Source of the DNA: Opitutaceae bacterium
GTDB lineage: Bacteria > Verrucomicrobiota > Verrucomicrobiia > Opitutales > Opitutaceae
Direction: 5' to 3'
DNA length: 61,849 bases
NCBI GenBank assembly: GCA_019455245.1
Contig: JACFMR010000022.1
Span: 1 to 61,849, forward strand
Position numbers and translations under genes: made by a program. The notes beneath the pieces were generated by a model. The model did no database searches, was not told the DNA's origin, and saw only the letters and a program-made list of their open reading frames with translations. Below, piece by piece: positions 1-7,883 of the stretch (within the stretch, counting starts at the first letter, position 1; every line of letters starts with the position of its first letter).

Positions 1-168
1 GGCCAGCTTTTCAATCGGCGCGTCGGCGAAGGCCTGTAGCGAGCGTTTTTCCCACGTGATCTCCACGTGCGGGTGGAGTTCACCGTAACGCTGGGCGGTG
101 GCGACCATCGGGGTGAAACCGCGGCTGTGGTTCCAGGCGATGCCGCGCAGGCGGATGAGGTCGGGCAT
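1..168 (-). CDS. Solute-binding protein of an ABC transporter (5' part only)
   Basis: The first 56 codons lie in the window, from the ATG at 166-168; the gene runs off the left edge. The N-terminus (MPDLIRLRGIAWNHSRG...) and a following stretch on hydrated sugar-binding style (AQRYGELHPHVEITWEKRS) resemble type-1 carbohydrate-binding lipoproteins (SBP_bac_1), in which this segment forms the first beta strand and helix. No signal peptide is visible at this start, so export is doubtful or the true start differs. It begins 5 bases after the stop of the enolase-family gene, so it is probably the last gene seen of the same operon and could supply the enzyme's substrate. Confidence 0.6.
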   Translation of the reverse strand, partial: MPDLIRLRGIAWNHSRGFTPMVATAQRYGELHPHVEITWEKRSLQAFADAPIEKLA

Positions 169-173
169 GGCGC

Positions 174-1322
174 TCACAGTTCGGAAACCTGCACGGAGCG
201 GCAGAATTTCTTCAGGGCGGCCTCGCTCAGGGTCACGCCCAGGCCGGGCTTTTGCGGCACCGCGACGTAGCCGTCGGGCGAGACGGGCAGCGCCTCGTTG
301 GTCATTTCCCAGCGCAGGGGTGATTCGCTGGTGGAGTATTCGAGCAGTTCCTCGTCGGCGTGGGCGGCGAGGAAGTGGAGGTTGGCCGCGATCTCGATGT
401 TGGTCTTGTAGCCGTGGGTGATGACGCGCTTGCCGCGCGCGGCGGCGGCGGCGGCGATTTTTTGGATGCCGGTGAAACCGCCGACCATGGTGATGTCGGG
501 CTGGCAGATGGCGGCGCCGCCGACATCCATGGCCTCGATGAACTCGAGCACGTGCGTGAGACCGAGATCACCGACGCCGAGCGGGAGGCCGTGTTTCGCC
601 ATCTCGGCATGGCCCGGCAGGTCGTCGAGCGGCAGCGGGGCTTCGAGGAAGAGCAGGCCGACGGCTTTGTAGGCCGGATAGAGTTTCAAGCCCTCGGCGG
701 CGGTCCGGTAAGCGAGGGCGCAGTCAACGATCACGCCGCGATCGGGCCCGAGCACTTCGCGGGCGGCGAGCAGCAGTTGGGTGGTGTGTTCAATGTCGTC
801 CATCCACCACGGATCGGCGACGAGCTTGGCGGCGCGCAGGGGGATTTTGGCGAGTTTGCCGGCGACCTGGGCTTTGACCGACTCCACGGTTTTGCCGATG
901 GGGTAGATCGTGCCGTAGGCCTGCAGGCGGTCGCGTTTCGCCCCGCCGAGCAGGGCGTGGATGGGTTGTCCCGCGGCCTGGCCGCGCAGATCCCACAGCG
1001 CGAGATCGAGCCCGCCCAGCGCGTGCATGGTCAGACCGCGGCGCCCGACGTAGTCGCACGCGTCGTAGAGTTCGTCCCATAACGAGAGGTCGTTCGGATC
1101 GCGCCCGAGCAGCACGCCGGCGAGGCCGCGGGCGTGATTGTGCGCGTCGGGTGCGTGGATCAGCGCCTGGATGGCGGCGGGGAAGGACTCGACCTCGCCG
1201 ATGCCGACGTGGCCGGTGTCGGTGGTCAGCCGGATGACACAGTCGTCGTAGGAGCCGTCGAACAGGCTGATACCCGGATCCTCGTGCCGCAGGTGAAAGG
1301 TTTCGATTCGGACTATTTTCAT
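174..1322 (-). CDS. Enolase-superfamily (mandelate racemase/muconate lactonizing) sugar-acid enzyme
   Basis: A 382-residue protein of normal length for the family, with the N-terminal capping domain (1-125) and the (beta/alpha)7-beta barrel after it. Members remove the alpha proton of a carboxylate substrate, usually dehydrating a sugar acid, with Mg2+ in the cytoplasm. Likely metal ligands are Asp200 (VIVDCALAY), Glu227 (LFLEAPLP) and Asp252 (GVGDLGLT), where most relatives have Glu. Likely catalytic residues are Lys166 (AAKLVAD), which has lost the second Lys of the usual KxK, and His303 (ITHGYKTN) paired with Asp276 (CQPDITMVGG). It sits 7 bases downstream of the M24 peptidase and 5 bases upstream of a solute-binding protein. 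The substrate cannot be deduced. Confidence 0.9.
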   Translation of the reverse strand: MKIVRIETFHLRHEDPGISLFDGSYDDCVIRLTTDTGHVGIGEVESFPAAIQALIHAPDAHNHARGLAGVLLGRDPNDLSLWDELYDACDYVGRRGLTMHALGGLDLALWDLRGQAAGQPIHALLGGAKRDRLQAYGTIYPIGKTVESVKAQVAGKLAKIPLRAAKLVADPWWMDDIEHTTQLLLAAREVLGPDRGVIVDCALAYRTAAEGLKLYPAYKAVGLLFLEAPLPLDDLPGHAEMAKHGLPLGVGDLGLTHVLEFIEAMDVGGAAICQPDITMVGGFTGIQKIAAAAAARGKRVITHGYKTNIEIAANLHFLAAHADEELLEYSTSESPLRWEMTNEALPVSPDGYVAVPQKPGLGVTLSEAALKKFCRSVQVSEL

Positions 1323-1329
1323 GAAGCGT

Positions 1330-2442
1330 TCAGTGATGGCGGTGTTGGGTGAGCACCTCGGCGCCGGTGGCGGTCACGCGCATGACGTCCTCCATGCGCA
1401 CGCCGCATTCGCCCGGGAAGTACACGCCGGGTTCGAGGGCGATGATCATGTTTTCGGCCAACACGGCGGGGTTGCCGGTGACGATGCGCGGGGCCTCGTG
1501 ATAACACAGGCCGATGCCGTGGCCGGTGTGGTGCGGATACGGCGTGTAACCGCGGGTGGTGAGGAAGTCGCGCACCTGACGGTCGATTTCGCCGGCGATG
1601 GCGCCGGGTTTGACGAGGGAGATGGCGAAGTCGAGCGCGTCGGAAGCCACGGTGCGGAGTTCGTGGTAGCGGCCGGCGGGTGCGCCGGCGGGCGCGACGT
1701 TGCAGATGTCGCCCCAGTAGTTGCCGAGGCGGGGCACGATGTCGGCGAGGATCCATTCGCCGGCTTGGATGGCGCGGTTGTCCGGCGGACCGCCGATGTC
1801 GCCAGTGCGGGGGCCGCCCACAAAGTCGGCGAGCAGGGGCAGGCGCTGCCCGGCCTTGGACTCGAGCGCGGTGCGCAGCTCGCCCCACATTTCAAGCTCG
1901 GTGCGGCCGGGGCGGACGATCTCCGGCAAAATGGCCTGCGCGTGATCGCAGAGGGCCAACGAGGCCTTGATGGCGTCGATTTCAGCGGCGGTCTTGACGG
2001 CGCGCAGCGGATCGATGCGACCGTCGATGGGGATGGCTTTGGCCACGAATGGGGCGAGATCGGCGGGCAGGCCGGCGAGTTCCACGCCGAGATCGTTTTG
2101 TCCCGCGATCAGTTCGCGGAATTTTTCGCGAAAGCTGCGGTTCGGGTCGTATGACCGGTCCGGCACGTAGCTCGCATAGGCGAGACCCTGCAGGCCGAGC
2201 GCGGCGAGATCCGGCGCTTCGCAGTCGGGGTAAAGCAACGTGGCGGATTGGGCGTCAACCAGCAGCAATGTGGGGCCGCCGGCGAAGGGATTGGGGCCGG
2301 TTTCGATGCCGGTGACATGGCCGGAGGCCCAGGCGACATTGAAGGGAGAACTGAGCAGCACGGCGGCGAGGTCGGCCTCGCGCAACCACTGCTGCAGACG
2401 GGAACGGATTTCAGGGTCCATGGGGTGCGCCCAGTGGAACAC
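1330..2442 (-). CDS. M24 family metallopeptidase (Xaa-Pro aminopeptidase-like)
   Basis: A 370-residue protein with a creatinase-like N-terminal domain (1-145) and a pita-bread catalytic domain (150-365). All five dinuclear metal ligands are visible: Asp234 (LADIVP), Asp245 (WGDICN), His308 (HHTGHGIGL), Glu337 (ALEPGVY) and Glu351 (RMEDVM). Relatives cleave X-Pro peptides or creatine-like amides in the cytoplasm. The start used is GTG at 2440-2442; an ATG at 2419-2421 (codon 8) is an equally good start and neither has a clear Shine-Dalgarno. It is the first gene of the small operon with the enolase-family gene and lies just beyond the terminator of the DUF4097 gene. Confidence 0.9.
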   Translation of the reverse strand: MFHWAHPMDPEIRSRLQQWLREADLAAVLLSSPFNVAWASGHVTGIETGPNPFAGGPTLLLVDAQSATLLYPDCEAPDLAALGLQGLAYASYVPDRSYDPNRSFREKFRELIAGQNDLGVELAGLPADLAPFVAKAIPIDGRIDPLRAVKTAAEIDAIKASLALCDHAQAILPEIVRPGRTELEMWGELRTALESKAGQRLPLLADFVGGPRTGDIGGPPDNRAIQAGEWILADIVPRLGNYWGDICNVAPAGAPAGRYHELRTVASDALDFAISLVKPGAIAGEIDRQVRDFLTTRGYTPYPHHTGHGIGLCYHEAPRIVTGNPAVLAENMIIALEPGVYFPGECGVRMEDVMRVTATGAEVLTQHRHH

Positions 2443-2450
2443 ATGCCCGC

Positions 2451-2488
2451 AAAAAGAAAAGCACCGTGCGCCAAAACCTGCACGGTGC
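2451..2488 (-). terminator. Rho-independent terminator of the sigma/anti-sigma/DUF4097 operon
   Basis: A perfect 9-bp stem (GCACCGTGC at 2461-2469 with GCACGGTGC at 2480-2488) and a 10-base loop are followed, read on the minus strand, by TTTTCTTTTT (2460-2451). It lies 31 bases after the stop of the DUF4097 gene. It also separates that operon from the M24 gene, whose start is only 9 bases beyond the T-tract, so the M24 promoter may overlap the terminator. Confidence 0.85.
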
Positions 2489-2518
2489 CGGTGAGATTTT
2501 ATGACTGACTTTGACCGG

Positions 2519-3544
2519 TCAACGCGCCCGCCGCAAAGTCACATCGCCGTTCATCGCGGCCGCGTAGATTTCCGTGCCGCCGCCGTTGAGCGTGCCCGAG
2601 ACCAGTTTGCCGCCGGTCATCGGGGGCACGGGCGGCACCGGCGGGATCGGCGGCACCGGACCGGACTGGCCGGCGCGGGCCTCCTCGGCGGCCTCACGGG
2701 CGGCCTGGGCAGCCTCGCGCATGGCCTCGGCGGCTTCGCGGGCGGCTTCGGCGCCGGCGCGGATGGCTTCGCGCATCACGACCTTGATGTCGGAGTCCTC
2801 GGCGAAATAAACCGAGGTGCGCGCGGAGCGGGGGCCGAGCAGGTTTTCGGTCGTGGTGACGAGGGTCTGCTCGTCGAAATCGGTGAGGATGGCGCCGTTC
2901 TGGGTGCGCAGCCGCACGTTGGCATGCGTCTCGGCGGGCACATGGATGGCAATCTCGCCGTTCATGGAGGTGAAGGAGAGCGGCTTGCCGTCCTGCACGG
3001 CGACGATGTGTGCCTCGATTTCGCCGTTGATGGTCTCGACCAACGCGCCACCGGAGATGTTGCGCAGGGTGATCTCGCCGTTGAGGCTCTTGACCTCAAT
3101 GTCGCCGGCCAGGTCGCTGAGTTCGATCTCGCCGCCAAAGCCGTTGCTGATGATGACGCGCGTCTGCCGCGGCACGGTGAGTGCAAACTCGGCGTCATCA
3201 CCCATGCCCAACATCCGGTTGCCGCCGGTGTCGAGCGTGATGACATTGTCCTTTTCGGTGAAGTTGAAGGTGGCGCTTTCGGAGAGCACGCGCAGGCCGT
3301 CCTTGCGCACCGGCGCTTCGCCGGCGGGCAGGTCGGTCTGCACGGTGACGGCATCGCCGTCGGTGCCTTTGACCGAGATGTCACCGGATTGGATGGCGAT
3401 GCGCAGGGTGCCGGGCTGCGCGGGATCGGAGAATTTGAGCGTGCTGGAGTTGGCCGCCGCCGTGGCGGGCAGGGCGGAGGCGAGCAGCAGCGCCACCGTG
3501 GCGGTGACGAGCCGGTGGGAGCGGGAGAGACGGATGGGTTTCAT
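2519..3544 (-). CDS. Exported DUF4097-family beta-helix-like protein
   Basis: A 341-residue protein with a signal peptide (basic MKPIRLSRSHR, hydrophobic core, likely cleavage after ATAAA near 31). Residues 40-240 carry short repeats of the DUF4097 type (GDIEVKSLNGEITLRNISGG, SMNGEIAIHV, QNGAILTDF) that form a right-handed beta helix. Residues 250-290 are an Ala/Glu/Arg-rich helix with heptad-like AREAAEA repeats, followed by a proline run (PVPPIPPVPPVPP) and a last beta repeat ending NGDVTLRR. It is probably on the cell surface or in the periplasm. It is the third gene after a sigma factor and its anti-sigma factor, an arrangement common for DUF4097 genes and suggesting an envelope-stress role. 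Confidence 0.8.
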   Translation of the reverse strand: MKPIRLSRSHRLVTATVALLLASALPATAAANSSTLKFSDPAQPGTLRIAIQSGDISVKGTDGDAVTVQTDLPAGEAPVRKDGLRVLSESATFNFTEKDNVITLDTGGNRMLGMGDDAEFALTVPRQTRVIISNGFGGEIELSDLAGDIEVKSLNGEITLRNISGGALVETINGEIEAHIVAVQDGKPLSFTSMNGEIAIHVPAETHANVRLRTQNGAILTDFDEQTLVTTTENLLGPRSARTSVYFAEDSDIKVVMREAIRAGAEAAREAAEAMREAAQAAREAAEEARAGQSGPVPPIPPVPPVPPMTGGKLVSGTLNGGGTEIYAAAMNGDVTLRRAR

Positions 3545-3615
3545 GATGAGGATCGGGTTGGCGAAACGTGGTGGTGGTTGGGTGTTCGCAGGCCGGTTGT
3601 GTGTGTGGAAAGGGT

Positions 3616-4428
3616 TCAGAATTGCGCGATGGCGCGGCGGGCGGCTTCGCGGACGGAGCGGTCGGTGTCCTCGCGGTTGGCGAGGGTGCGGAAGGTCTGC
3701 ACGGCCTCGCCGTCACGGGCGGCGACGAGAAAGTCGATCATCGCGACCTGCACGAGCGGGTTTTGCTCGCGGGCGAGGGAGGCGAGCACGCCGGCGCGGA
3801 CGACCTCCTTGCCGGCGTGCGGGTAGAGCGATTCAAGCGCGGTGAGCCGGACATTGGTGCTGGGGTCGAGCGCGAGCGCGCCGATCAGCTGGGTGAGCAC
3901 CTGTTCGTTCGGATCCTGCAGGCGGTTGACCGCGAGGACGCCCTGGAGGCGTTCGCCGGCGGGCTGTTGCTGGCGGAGCGAGTAGCCGACGAGCTGGCCC
4001 ATCGAGTCGACCTTTTCCTGCAGCGCGGCGATCTGCTGCTGGGTGGCGGCATCGGTCCCGGCGGGCGCCGGCACCGGGGCGGTGCGCTGGCCGGCCACGA
4101 AACCGAGCACGAGCAGGCCGCAGGCGGCGAGGGGCGAGAGGATCCAGCGCCAGAGGTTGGCATGGCGGCGACGGTGTTCGTGCCGGTGCGAAACGGTGAC
4201 GGCATGTTTTTCTGCTTCCAGCATCGCGTAAAAATCGGTGCGCAGGTTCGGGCCGGGCTTGCCGACGGGCAGGTGGTCAAGCGTGTCGAGGGTCTGTTGC
4301 AGCGAGGTGAACTCGCGTTGGCAGGCCGGGCAGCCGTCGAGGTGGGCGCGAACGGTGGCGGCCATCGCGGCGGCCAGGCGTCCGTCATGCAATTCGGCCA
4401 GGTGTTCGCGGACTTGGGTGCAGTTCAT
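3616..4428 (-). CDS. Zinc-finger anti-sigma factor with HEAT-like C-terminus
   Basis: A 270-residue protein. The N-terminal anti-sigma domain has Cys3 and the His29-x3-Cys33-x2-Cys36 zinc motif (AHLDGCPACQ). A membrane helix follows at about 92-113 (LSPLAACGLLVLGFVAGQ), then a coiled coil (QQIAALQEKVDSMGQLVG) and a C-terminal helical region (150-270) resembling HEAT repeats. The zinc domain should hold the co-encoded sigma factor at the membrane and release it on a periplasmic signal. The ATG at 4426-4428 is preceded by a strong AAAGGAG and overlaps the sigma stop as ATGA, so the pair is translationally coupled. An upstream in-frame start exists but lies inside the sigma gene. Confidence 0.9.
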   Translation of the reverse strand: MNCTQVREHLAELHDGRLAAAMAATVRAHLDGCPACQREFTSLQQTLDTLDHLPVGKPGPNLRTDFYAMLEAEKHAVTVSHRHEHRRRHANLWRWILSPLAACGLLVLGFVAGQRTAPVPAPAGTDAATQQQIAALQEKVDSMGQLVGYSLRQQQPAGERLQGVLAVNRLQDPNEQVLTQLIGALALDPSTNVRLTALESLYPHAGKEVVRAGVLASLAREQNPLVQVAMIDFLVAARDGEAVQTFRTLANREDTDRSVREAARRAIAQF

Positions 4429-4997
4429 GACAGGTTCTCCTTTTGCAGTTGCAGGTAGATGTCGCGTAGCTCGCGGAGCGCGCGGTGGGCGCGGACCTTG
4501 GCGGCGCCGACGGAGCATTCGAGGATCGTGGCGATCTCGGCGAAGGACAGTTCCTGAAAGCGGCTGAGCAGCAAAATCTCGCGATCGTCGCGGTCGAGCC
4601 GGCCGAGGGCGTGGCGCAGCAGGGCGTGGTCGTCGTTCTTGGCGGCGGACTCGTCGGCGAGCGGGCGGTCGTCGGCGTGGGCCTCGAGGTCGAGCGGGTC
4701 GGTGGCGGCGGGCGCGGCGTTGGACCGGCGGAAGTGATCGGCGGCGCAGCGGCGGGCAAGGTGATACATCCAGGAGGCGAACTGGCCTTCGTCGCGATAG
4801 GTGTGCCGGTATTTCAGCATGCGTTGAAAGACCGTCTGGGTGATGTCTTCGGCGGCGGTGCGATCGCCGGTGAGCTTGACCAGAAAACCGAACAGCGGCC
4901 CGTGGTGGCGCTCGAAGAGCACACCCAGCGAGTCGAGGTCGCCGTCGCGCACGGCCAGCATCAGTTCATGGTCGGACAATAGGGTGTCGGCGGGCAT
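4425..4997 (-). CDS. ECF RNA polymerase sigma factor
   Basis: A 190-residue protein from the ATG at 4995-4997 with sigma region 2 at about 10-85 (GVLFERHHGPLFGFLVKLTG, AAEDITQTVFQRML) and region 4 at about 125-180 (EILLLSRFQELSFAEIATIL with helix-turn-helix ECSVGAAKVRAHRAL). It directs RNA polymerase to a small regulon that probably includes its own operon. It is followed without a gap by its anti-sigma factor and then by an exported DUF4097 protein. It is divergent from the metallo-beta-lactamase-fold gene, with 179 bases between the two starts. Confidence 0.93.
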   Translation of the reverse strand: MPADTLLSDHELMLAVRDGDLDSLGVLFERHHGPLFGFLVKLTGDRTAAEDITQTVFQRMLKYRHTYRDEGQFASWMYHLARRCAADHFRRSNAAPAATDPLDLEAHADDRPLADESAAKNDDHALLRHALGRLDRDDREILLLSRFQELSFAEIATILECSVGAAKVRAHRALRELRDIYLQLQKENLS

Positions 4998-5176
4998 GGC
5001 CACGGGGGTTCGATGGCGAACATTAACCGCGGCGGGGCCGCTGGAAACACGGAAGTCTGAGATATCGGCGATCACGGGAAGGGTCGGACATGCGGGATTG
5101 CGAAGGGAAACCGGCCCGGCGGGGCGGGGTTACAAACTATTTTGCCAAAAATCCCGGGCGGTGCATTTTGCGCACC

Positions 5177-6103
5177 ATGAACCGCCGTGATTTTCTGCGC
5201 CGTGCGGCGCTGCTGACCGCCACGGGCTGGCTGGCCCGTTTTCCCCTGACCGCCCAGACCGCCGCCGCTGCGACGACCGCCGCGCTCGGCACCTTTCACC
5301 CCCTGCGCCGCGGCGTCGGGTATTTCAGCGGCCGCGGCGGCACGATCGGCTGGCTGGCGGATGCCTCGGCGCTGGCGGTGGTGGACACGCAGTTTCCGGA
5401 CACCGCGGCGTTTTGCCTGGGTGGACTGCCGGGGCGCGAAGGCCGTCGCATCGACGTGGTGATCAACACGCACCATCATCGTGACCACACCGCCGGCAAC
5501 GGTGTCTTCCGGCCGGTGGCCGGGAAAATCGTCGCGCAGGCCAACGTCCCGGAGCTGCAACTGGCCGCGGCGGCGCGCAGTGGCACGGAATCCGAAGAGG
5601 TGCTGGCCGACGAGACGTTTGCGGAGTTCTGGCGGCGTGACCTCGGCGACGAGGTGGTGACGGCGCAGTATCTCGGCGCGGCGCATACCAACGGCGACGC
5701 CATCGTGCATTTTGAGCGCGCCAACGTCGTGCACATGGGCGACCTGGTTTTCAACCGGCTCTATCCGGTCATCGACCGGCCGGCGGGCGCGAGCATCCGG
5801 CATTGGATCACGGTGCTGGAGGAGGCGGTGGCGTATTATCCCAAGGATGCGATTTACATCTTTGGTCACGGCAAGCCGGACTTCGGCGTGACCGGAGGTC
5901 AGGACGACCTGTTGGATTTCCGCGATTATCTCGCCGGCCTGCTGGCGCACGTGGAGCGCGAGATCGCCGCCGGCAAATCCCGGGCGGAGATTGTGGGTCT
6001 GGCCAACCTGCCCGGGTTTGACGATTTCCACACCCCCGCGCCCAACCGGCTCGCGGGCAATCTCGGCACGGCTTACGACGAACTGACCGCGGAGCGCGGC
6101 TGA
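5177..6103 (+). CDS. Tat-exported metallo-beta-lactamase-fold hydrolase
   Basis: A 308-residue protein starting with a twin-arginine signal (MNRRDFLRRAALLTATGWLA). The MBL fold follows, with the metal motif His99-x-His101-x-Asp103-His104 (NTHHHRDHTAG), a further His in GAAHTNGD, Asp in HMGDLVF and His in FGHGKPD. Relatives are periplasmic hydrolases of varied substrate, including beta-lactamase-like and cyclase-like proteins; the substrate cannot be named. The chosen ATG puts the RR motif at the usual distance. Immediately before it, 5160-5176 is a small palindrome (GGTGC...GCACC) that could fold over the start. It stands alone on the plus strand, divergent from the sigma-factor operon. Confidence 0.85.
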   Translation: MNRRDFLRRAALLTATGWLARFPLTAQTAAAATTAALGTFHPLRRGVGYFSGRGGTIGWLADASALAVVDTQFPDTAAFCLGGLPGREGRRIDVVINTHHHRDHTAGNGVFRPVAGKIVAQANVPELQLAAAARSGTESEEVLADETFAEFWRRDLGDEVVTAQYLGAAHTNGDAIVHFERANVVHMGDLVFNRLYPVIDRPAGASIRHWITVLEEAVAYYPKDAIYIFGHGKPDFGVTGGQDDLLDFRDYLAGLLAHVEREIAAGKSRAEIVGLANLPGFDDFHTPAPNRLAGNLGTAYDELTAERG

Positions 6104-6121
6104 TCGCCGCGGTTTTCAGCC

Positions 6122-6154
6122 CCGCTTTCGGGCTGTGTCCTCAAGCGCGGCTGC
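6122..6154. repeat. Partial copy of the GTAGCCGCG palindromic repeat
   Basis: CCGCTTTCGGGCTGTGTCCTCAAG and the following GCGGCTGC match the right half of the repeat at 27213-27291 almost base for base. Only one arm is present here. It lies between the MBL-fold gene and the kinase-like gene. Confidence 0.6.
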
Positions 6155-6221
6155 GGGATGTCCTTTTGTGCTGCGCGGGCCTTGGCCCGGGCCGGGGCAA
6201 AATATGCCCAGCAATCCGGCT

Positions 6222-6255
6222 TTATCCGTACGCAAATCCGGATAAGCTATCCGTA
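6222..6255 (+). promoter_or_regulatory. Possible operator: repeated TATCCGTA with an inverted TTATCCG arm
   Basis: TATCCGTA occurs at 6223-6230 and again at 6248-6255, 25 bases apart. TTATCCG (6222-6228) also pairs with CGGATAA (6239-6245). All of this lies 20-53 bases upstream of the kinase-like start, so it could bind a repressor or activator. No regulator is encoded next to it. Confidence 0.4.
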
Positions 6256-6274
6256 ACCCAAAACGGAGGCCGCC

Positions 6275-6985
6275 ATGATTCCCCAACCCTCGCTCCTGCA
6301 CGCGGAAACTTACATCAACATCCATGCCTCGCACACCGGCCCCGCCCGGCATGGCAAACCCCCGGGGCCGTTCGTCACCATCTCGCGCGAAACCGGCACC
6401 GGGGTGGCCACGTTTGCCAACCGGCTCGCCGCCCGGCTCGATGAGATTCTGCCCGGCGAAAAACCGTGGACGGTGTTCGACGGCAACCTCGTCGAGGAGA
6501 TGCTGCAATCGCGCAAGCTCTCGCCGACGCTCTCGTGCTTTCTGCCGGAGGACCAGGTGTCCGACTACCAGTCGCTGGCGGGCGAGATTCTCGGCCTGCA
6601 TCCCAGTTTATGGGAGCTGGTGCATCGCACCAACGAGATGATGCGTCAGCTGGCCTGTGCCGGCCACGTGATCTTGGTCGGCCGCGGCGCCAATCTCGCC
6701 ACGGCGGAGGTGCCCAACGGCGTGCACCTGCGGCTGGTGGCGCCGCCGGAATTTCGCGCCGAACACAAGGCCGGTGAACTGAGCCTCACGCTGCAGGAGG
6801 CCAGGGCCAAGAACGAGCGGGTCGACGCCGCGCGCCGCAAGTTTGTGCGCTCGGTGTTCCGTGCCGACGTGGAACGGCCGCAGGCCTACGACCTCGTGGT
6901 CAACGTGGCCCGCGTGCCGGTCGAGTCCGCGGTGGAACTGGCCGCCAACCTGCTGCAACGCAAGGCACCGGCCCTGGTGGGTTGA
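6275..6985 (+). CDS. Cytidylate kinase-like family protein
   Basis: A 236-residue protein resembling the cytidylate-kinase-like family (PF13189). The P-loop position reads SRETGTGVATFANRLA, a relaxed form of the nucleotide-binding loop. A central VILVGRGAN strand and a VRSVFRADVERPQAYDLVVN segment match the family pattern, in which the protein is thought to phosphorylate a small or protein substrate that is not known. A good Shine-Dalgarno (GGAGG at 6265-6269) lies 5 bases before the ATG, which is unusual for this window. The JmjC-like gene starts 64 bases downstream on the same strand and may be cotranscribed. Confidence 0.8.
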   Translation: MIPQPSLLHAETYINIHASHTGPARHGKPPGPFVTISRETGTGVATFANRLAARLDEILPGEKPWTVFDGNLVEEMLQSRKLSPTLSCFLPEDQVSDYQSLAGEILGLHPSLWELVHRTNEMMRQLACAGHVILVGRGANLATAEVPNGVHLRLVAPPEFRAEHKAGELSLTLQEARAKNERVDAARRKFVRSVFRADVERPQAYDLVVNVARVPVESAVELAANLLQRKAPALVG

Positions 6986-7049
6986 TGCGCCGCCGGACGC
7001 GCTTGGTTTCGGTTTGTCAGCCGGCACGGGCATGGCATCGTGCCCCGCC

Positions 7050-7850
7050 ATGACCCCTGCCGCCCCGCGTCCCGTCAGCACCTGGACCGAATTTCAACAA
7101 CGGTGGTCCGGCGTGCGAAATTTTCTCATGGCCGGCGAATGCGTGCCGTTTGCGTTCGCTGTGCCGCCGCTCGAGCGCGTGGTCGTCGAATTGCGTGACG
7201 ATCCCGATGCGCGCATCACGCCGGGCCGCAAGGGCGACCGGTTGAACCTCAGCGATATGGCGGCGGAGTTTCGCGCGCGGCCGGTGGACGAGGCGCTGCA
7301 AACGCCGTTTGCGCTGGCGCATTTCTCGCTCGCACGGTTCGACACGCCGGGACGCTTCCTGCACGGGTTTCGCGAGCGGGTGATGGAGCCGTGGCAAAAC
7401 GCGCTGCGCGCGGCGGGCTTCACCTTTGAGCGCTGCTACCCGATCATCTTTATCAGCGGCAAAGGCTGCGCGACGAACTACCACATGGACCTCTCGCACG
7501 TGCTCGCGTGGCAGGTTTACGGCACGAAGCGGTTCTGCGGTCTGCGCGAGCCCGACCGTTGGGCGCCGCGCGAGGTGCGCGTCAATTACAAGCCGGCGGA
7601 GTTTGCGCGCCCCGCGGGTTTGACCGATGCGGATGCGGAGTGCTTCGACATGCGGCCCGGCGACGTGCTGTGGAATACCCTGCTCACGCCGCACTGGGTC
7701 GAGGCCGGCGACGAGGTGGCGATGAGCATCAATATTTCCCACGGCGGCATCCGCTACCGCGGCGAGCTGTGTCAGCACGAACGCGAGTTGGTGGAACACC
7801 GCGCCGCTCACCCTGAACTTGCCCCGGCGGGGCCGACCGGGCGGTATTGA
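7050..7850 (+). CDS. JmjC/cupin-8-like Fe(II) 2-oxoglutarate oxygenase
   Basis: A 266-residue protein; an alternative ATG at 7032 adds six residues. The facial triad of the cupin fold is visible: His and Asp in NYHMDLSHVLAWQVYGTKRF and the distal His in LWNTLLTPHWVEAGD, preceded by a turn MRPGDVLW typical of this class. Such enzymes hydroxylate protein side chains or small molecules using iron and 2-oxoglutarate in the cytoplasm. The N-terminal 110 residues (FLMAGECVPFAFAVPPLERV...) match nothing I recognise. It may share a transcript with the kinase-like gene. The substrate is unknown. Confidence 0.7.
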   Translation: MTPAAPRPVSTWTEFQQRWSGVRNFLMAGECVPFAFAVPPLERVVVELRDDPDARITPGRKGDRLNLSDMAAEFRARPVDEALQTPFALAHFSLARFDTPGRFLHGFRERVMEPWQNALRAAGFTFERCYPIIFISGKGCATNYHMDLSHVLAWQVYGTKRFCGLREPDRWAPREVRVNYKPAEFARPAGLTDADAECFDMRPGDVLWNTLLTPHWVEAGDEVAMSINISHGGIRYRGELCQHERELVEHRAAHPELAPAGPTGRY

Positions 7851-7883
7851 GCTTGGAGCCCCGGCGCTCAGGCCGGGCGTGAT

